Origin: CAZPXZ01 sp965221505
GTDB lineage: Bacteria > Pseudomonadota > Alphaproteobacteria > Rhodobacterales > CAZPXZ01
Reading direction: 5' to 3'
NCBI GenBank assembly: GCA_965221505.1
Contig: CBDCSI010000002.1
Span: forward strand, 682,001 to 746,000
Length of the DNA: 64,000 bases
A model generated the notes under the pieces. It worked only from the letters and a program-made list of their open reading frames with translations, did no database searches and was not told the origin of the DNA. Positions 62,439 to 64,000 of this stretch are shown here, piece by piece; position 1 is the first letter of the stretch; each line of letters starts with the position of its first letter. The position numbers and the translations under genes are program-made.

Positions 62439-63707
62439 ATGAAATCCGTAGCCCGAACGGCCGTGCTGGCCGCGATGTCCGCCGGGATCCTGTCCCTGGC
62501 GGCGCTTCCCGCGAGCGCGCAGACGCTCAAATTCATTTCCTGGCAGGTCGACGAGGACGGCACCGGAAATTGGTGGCGGGAAGCCATCGACCGGTTCGAG
62601 TCGGAGAACCCCGGCGTGACCGTCGAGTTCACCAAGGTCGACCGCGGCAGCTACGCAGACACGATGACCACGCTGTTCGCCGGCGGCCAACCGCCGCAAA
62701 TCGTTCACCTGGCGTCGTTCGAATACCAGAACTTCGCCGAGAACGGCTGGATGGAGAACCTGGATCCCTGGCTGGAGAGAGACGGGATCGACATGACCGG
62801 CTGGGCCGGGCAGGGAACCTGCCGCTGGAACGGGGAGACCGCCTGCGTCATGCTGCTCTATTTCGGCTTCATGATGGCGTACAACACGGAGATCCTCGCG
62901 TCCGAGGGACTGTCGGTTCCGACCACCTACGAGGAGTTCCTGGCCGCGGCGCGGCAGACTACCAAGGACCTGAACGGAGACGGCATCGTCGACCAGTTCG
63001 GCACGGGACACGAAACCAAGGGCGGCGCCGGTCAATACCTGACCGAGATGCTGAACTACCTCCTCGACGCCGGCGCCTACTGGACCGACACGGACGGCAA
63101 CGTGACGATCGACACCCCCGCGATGGTCGAGGGTCTCACGCGCTGGAGAACGGTCATCGAGGAAGGGCTGACGCCCATCGACCTGTCCGCGGGAGAGATC
63201 CGGACGCTGTTTGCGGACGGCAAGATCGCGCTCCGGCTCGACGGTCCCTGGCTGTACAGCACCATGAAGCGGGGCGCGGCCTTCGACAAGCTCGCCGTCG
63301 CCGTACCCGCCATGACGCCGCCGCTCGGCGGTTCGTCGAACGTGCTCGGCATGGCGAGCGAGATCCCGGACGAGGAGAAGGCGCTGGTCTGGGAATTCAT
63401 GAAGATCGTCATGTCGCCGGAGTTCCAGCGCAAATACGCGACGGTCGCCAACAACACGCCGCCGAGTCCGACCGCCGACGTGAGCGGCGTCGAGGAAACG
63501 GTGCCGCATTTCGGGATCATCGTCGAGACGCAGAAAGCCGCGGCCGCAGCCGGCGTCGACCGCATTCCGACCGGACTCGAGGTCCAGTACGGCGAGTTCG
63601 GCAAGATGGTGCAGGAAGAGGTCCAGCGCATGCTGATCGAGGATCTGGACCCGGCCGACGTCGTGAAGACCATGCAGGCCCGGGCGGAAGCGATCCAGCA
63701 GGGCTGA
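62439..63707 (+). CDS. Sugar ABC transporter substrate-binding protein (family 1)
   Basis: The product has 422 residues with a signal peptide MKSVARTAVLAAMSAGILSL ending ASAQ. The mature protein starts TLKFISWQVDEDGTGNWW, a MalE/UgpB-like fold with AGGQPPQIVHL and LRLDGPWLYS. AGAAGGAGGAGAA lies just before the ATG. It collects the sugar for the permeases that follow. Confidence 0.93.
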   Translation: MKSVARTAVLAAMSAGILSLAALPASAQTLKFISWQVDEDGTGNWWREAIDRFESENPGVTVEFTKVDRGSYADTMTTLFAGGQPPQIVHLASFEYQNFAENGWMENLDPWLERDGIDMTGWAGQGTCRWNGETACVMLLYFGFMMAYNTEILASEGLSVPTTYEEFLAAARQTTKDLNGDGIVDQFGTGHETKGGAGQYLTEMLNYLLDAGAYWTDTDGNVTIDTPAMVEGLTRWRTVIEEGLTPIDLSAGEIRTLFADGKIALRLDGPWLYSTMKRGAAFDKLAVAVPAMTPPLGGSSNVLGMASEIPDEEKALVWEFMKIVMSPEFQRKYATVANNTPPSPTADVSGVEETVPHFGIIVETQKAAAAAGVDRIPTGLEVQYGEFGKMVQEEVQRMLIEDLDPADVVKTMQARAEAIQQG

Positions 63708-63719
63708 TCCGCACGCCGC

Positions 63720-63747
63720 GAACGCCGGCCCGCAGGGGCCGGCGTTC
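63720..63747 (+). promoter_or_regulatory. Perfect hairpin between binding protein and permease genes
   Basis: GAACGCCGGCCC (63720-63731) pairs perfectly with GGGCCGGCGTTC (63736-63747) around GCAG, 12 bases after the binding-protein stop. As at 13853-13882, it lies at the binding-protein/transporter boundary and probably keeps the binding protein in excess. Confidence 0.6.
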
Positions 63748-63777
63748 CTCCGCGACCGAGACCGACGAGCCCGCCCG

Positions 63778-64000
63778 ATGGCCCGGACGAGGTTTCTCGA
63801 CCTCGCGCGCCCGAGCCGGCAGCATATCCTCGGCTACGTCCTTCTCGCGCCGGCCGTCGTACTCGTCGCGCTGATCATTCTCTACCCTCTTCTCGTTTCG
63901 ATCGACCTGTCGTTCCAGGAGGTCAAGCTCCCGCGCATCGGAGCCAGCCGAAAACCGTTCTCGACGGCCAATTACGTAAAGCTGTTCCACTCGGCCGAGT
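63778..64000 (+). CDS. Sugar ABC transporter permease, MalF/UgpA type (5' part; runs off the window)
   Basis: The ATG at 63778 opens a frame that continues to the last base, with 74 residues visible. A basic start (MARTRFLDLARPSRQ) is followed by the first membrane helix (YVLLAPAVVLVALIILYPLL) and then SIDLSFQEVKL, as in MalF/UgpA permeases. It is the permease partner of the binding protein just upstream. Confidence 0.85.
   Translation, partial: MARTRFLDLARPSRQHILGYVLLAPAVVLVALIILYPLLVSIDLSFQEVKLPRIGASRKPFSTANYVKLFHSAE

Overview
The window is GC-rich chromosomal DNA from a Gram-negative heterotroph, most likely an alphaproteobacterium. The lineage is inferred from gene order and family flavour: a tsaE-amgK-murU run, a Xsc plus SoeABC pair of the marine Roseobacter type, CbtAB behind a B12 riboswitch, and many periplasmic-binding-protein transporters. 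No rRNA or tRNA gene or CRISPR array was seen, and the only mobile DNA recognised is one intact transposase gene and one transposase remnant.

Layout. 1-3.3 kb: the end of a sugar/polyol ABC transporter operon (two permeases, a 62-residue membrane protein) and a GMC flavin oxidoreductase. 3.3-10 kb: an accessory island with an Rpn-type PD-(D/E)XK nuclease followed by three tandem stand-alone copies of its own C-terminal domain, a class II Fic protein with an apparently self-regulated promoter, and a DDE transposase. 10.4-12.6 kb: a PLP sulfur-amino-acid enzyme and a phytanoyl-CoA-type dioxygenase. 12.7-19.5 kb: a PotFGHI-type polyamine transporter followed by gamma-glutamylputrescine synthetase and a YbdK-type carboxylate-amine ligase. 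19.5-22.8 kb: a cytosolic trypsin-like protease, a short-chain prenyl synthase and an orphan taurine-type binding protein. 23.5-28.1 kb: a 1541-residue surface protein with eight fibronectin type III repeats and an outer-membrane barrel, with an IS630-type transposase remnant just upstream of its promoter. 29.7-36.0 kb: sulfoacetaldehyde acetyltransferase and a three-subunit cytoplasm-facing sulfite dehydrogenase. 36.0-37.3 kb: pth and rplY. 37.5-40.4 kb: lutABC (lactate oxidation). 40.4-43.1 kb: PuuB-type oxidase and a polyamine-type aminotransferase. 43.4-46.5 kb: a GNAT acetyltransferase and a penicillin-acylase-family lipoprotein. 46.9-49.0 kb: a YtrA-type GntR/ABC operon with a near-perfect operator. 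49.0-50.3 kb: cbtBA cobalt transport under a cobalamin riboswitch. 50.4-56.2 kb: pyruvate carboxylase, then tsaE-amgK-murU. 56.6-59.0 kb: formamide utilisation (fmdA, amiS/ureI-like channel, fmdB). 59.2-60 kb: crcB and a small membrane protein. 60.3-64 kb: a promoter-led sugar-acid operon (DapA-family aldolase, enolase-superfamily dehydratase, sugar binding protein, first permease, cut by the window end).

How the genes fit together. Two linked themes stand out. Polyamines are imported, gamma-glutamylated (PuuA), then oxidised or transaminated (PuuB, class III aminotransferase); the pathway is split between two loci about 22 kb apart. Sulfonates (possibly taurine through the orphan binding protein) are desulfonated by Xsc to acetyl phosphate and sulfite, and SoeABC oxidises the toxic sulfite in the cytoplasm.

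The most unusual structure is the Rpn locus. The full-length gene carries an internal Shine-Dalgarno and start before its C-terminal domain. Three tandem downstream units repeat that domain as independent small genes, each with a perfect AGGAGG, and each array member is distinguished by repeat number and/or sequence type. Rpn nucleases are toxins held in check by such C-terminal small proteins, so this looks like a nuclease with an expanded bank of antitoxin-like paralogues.
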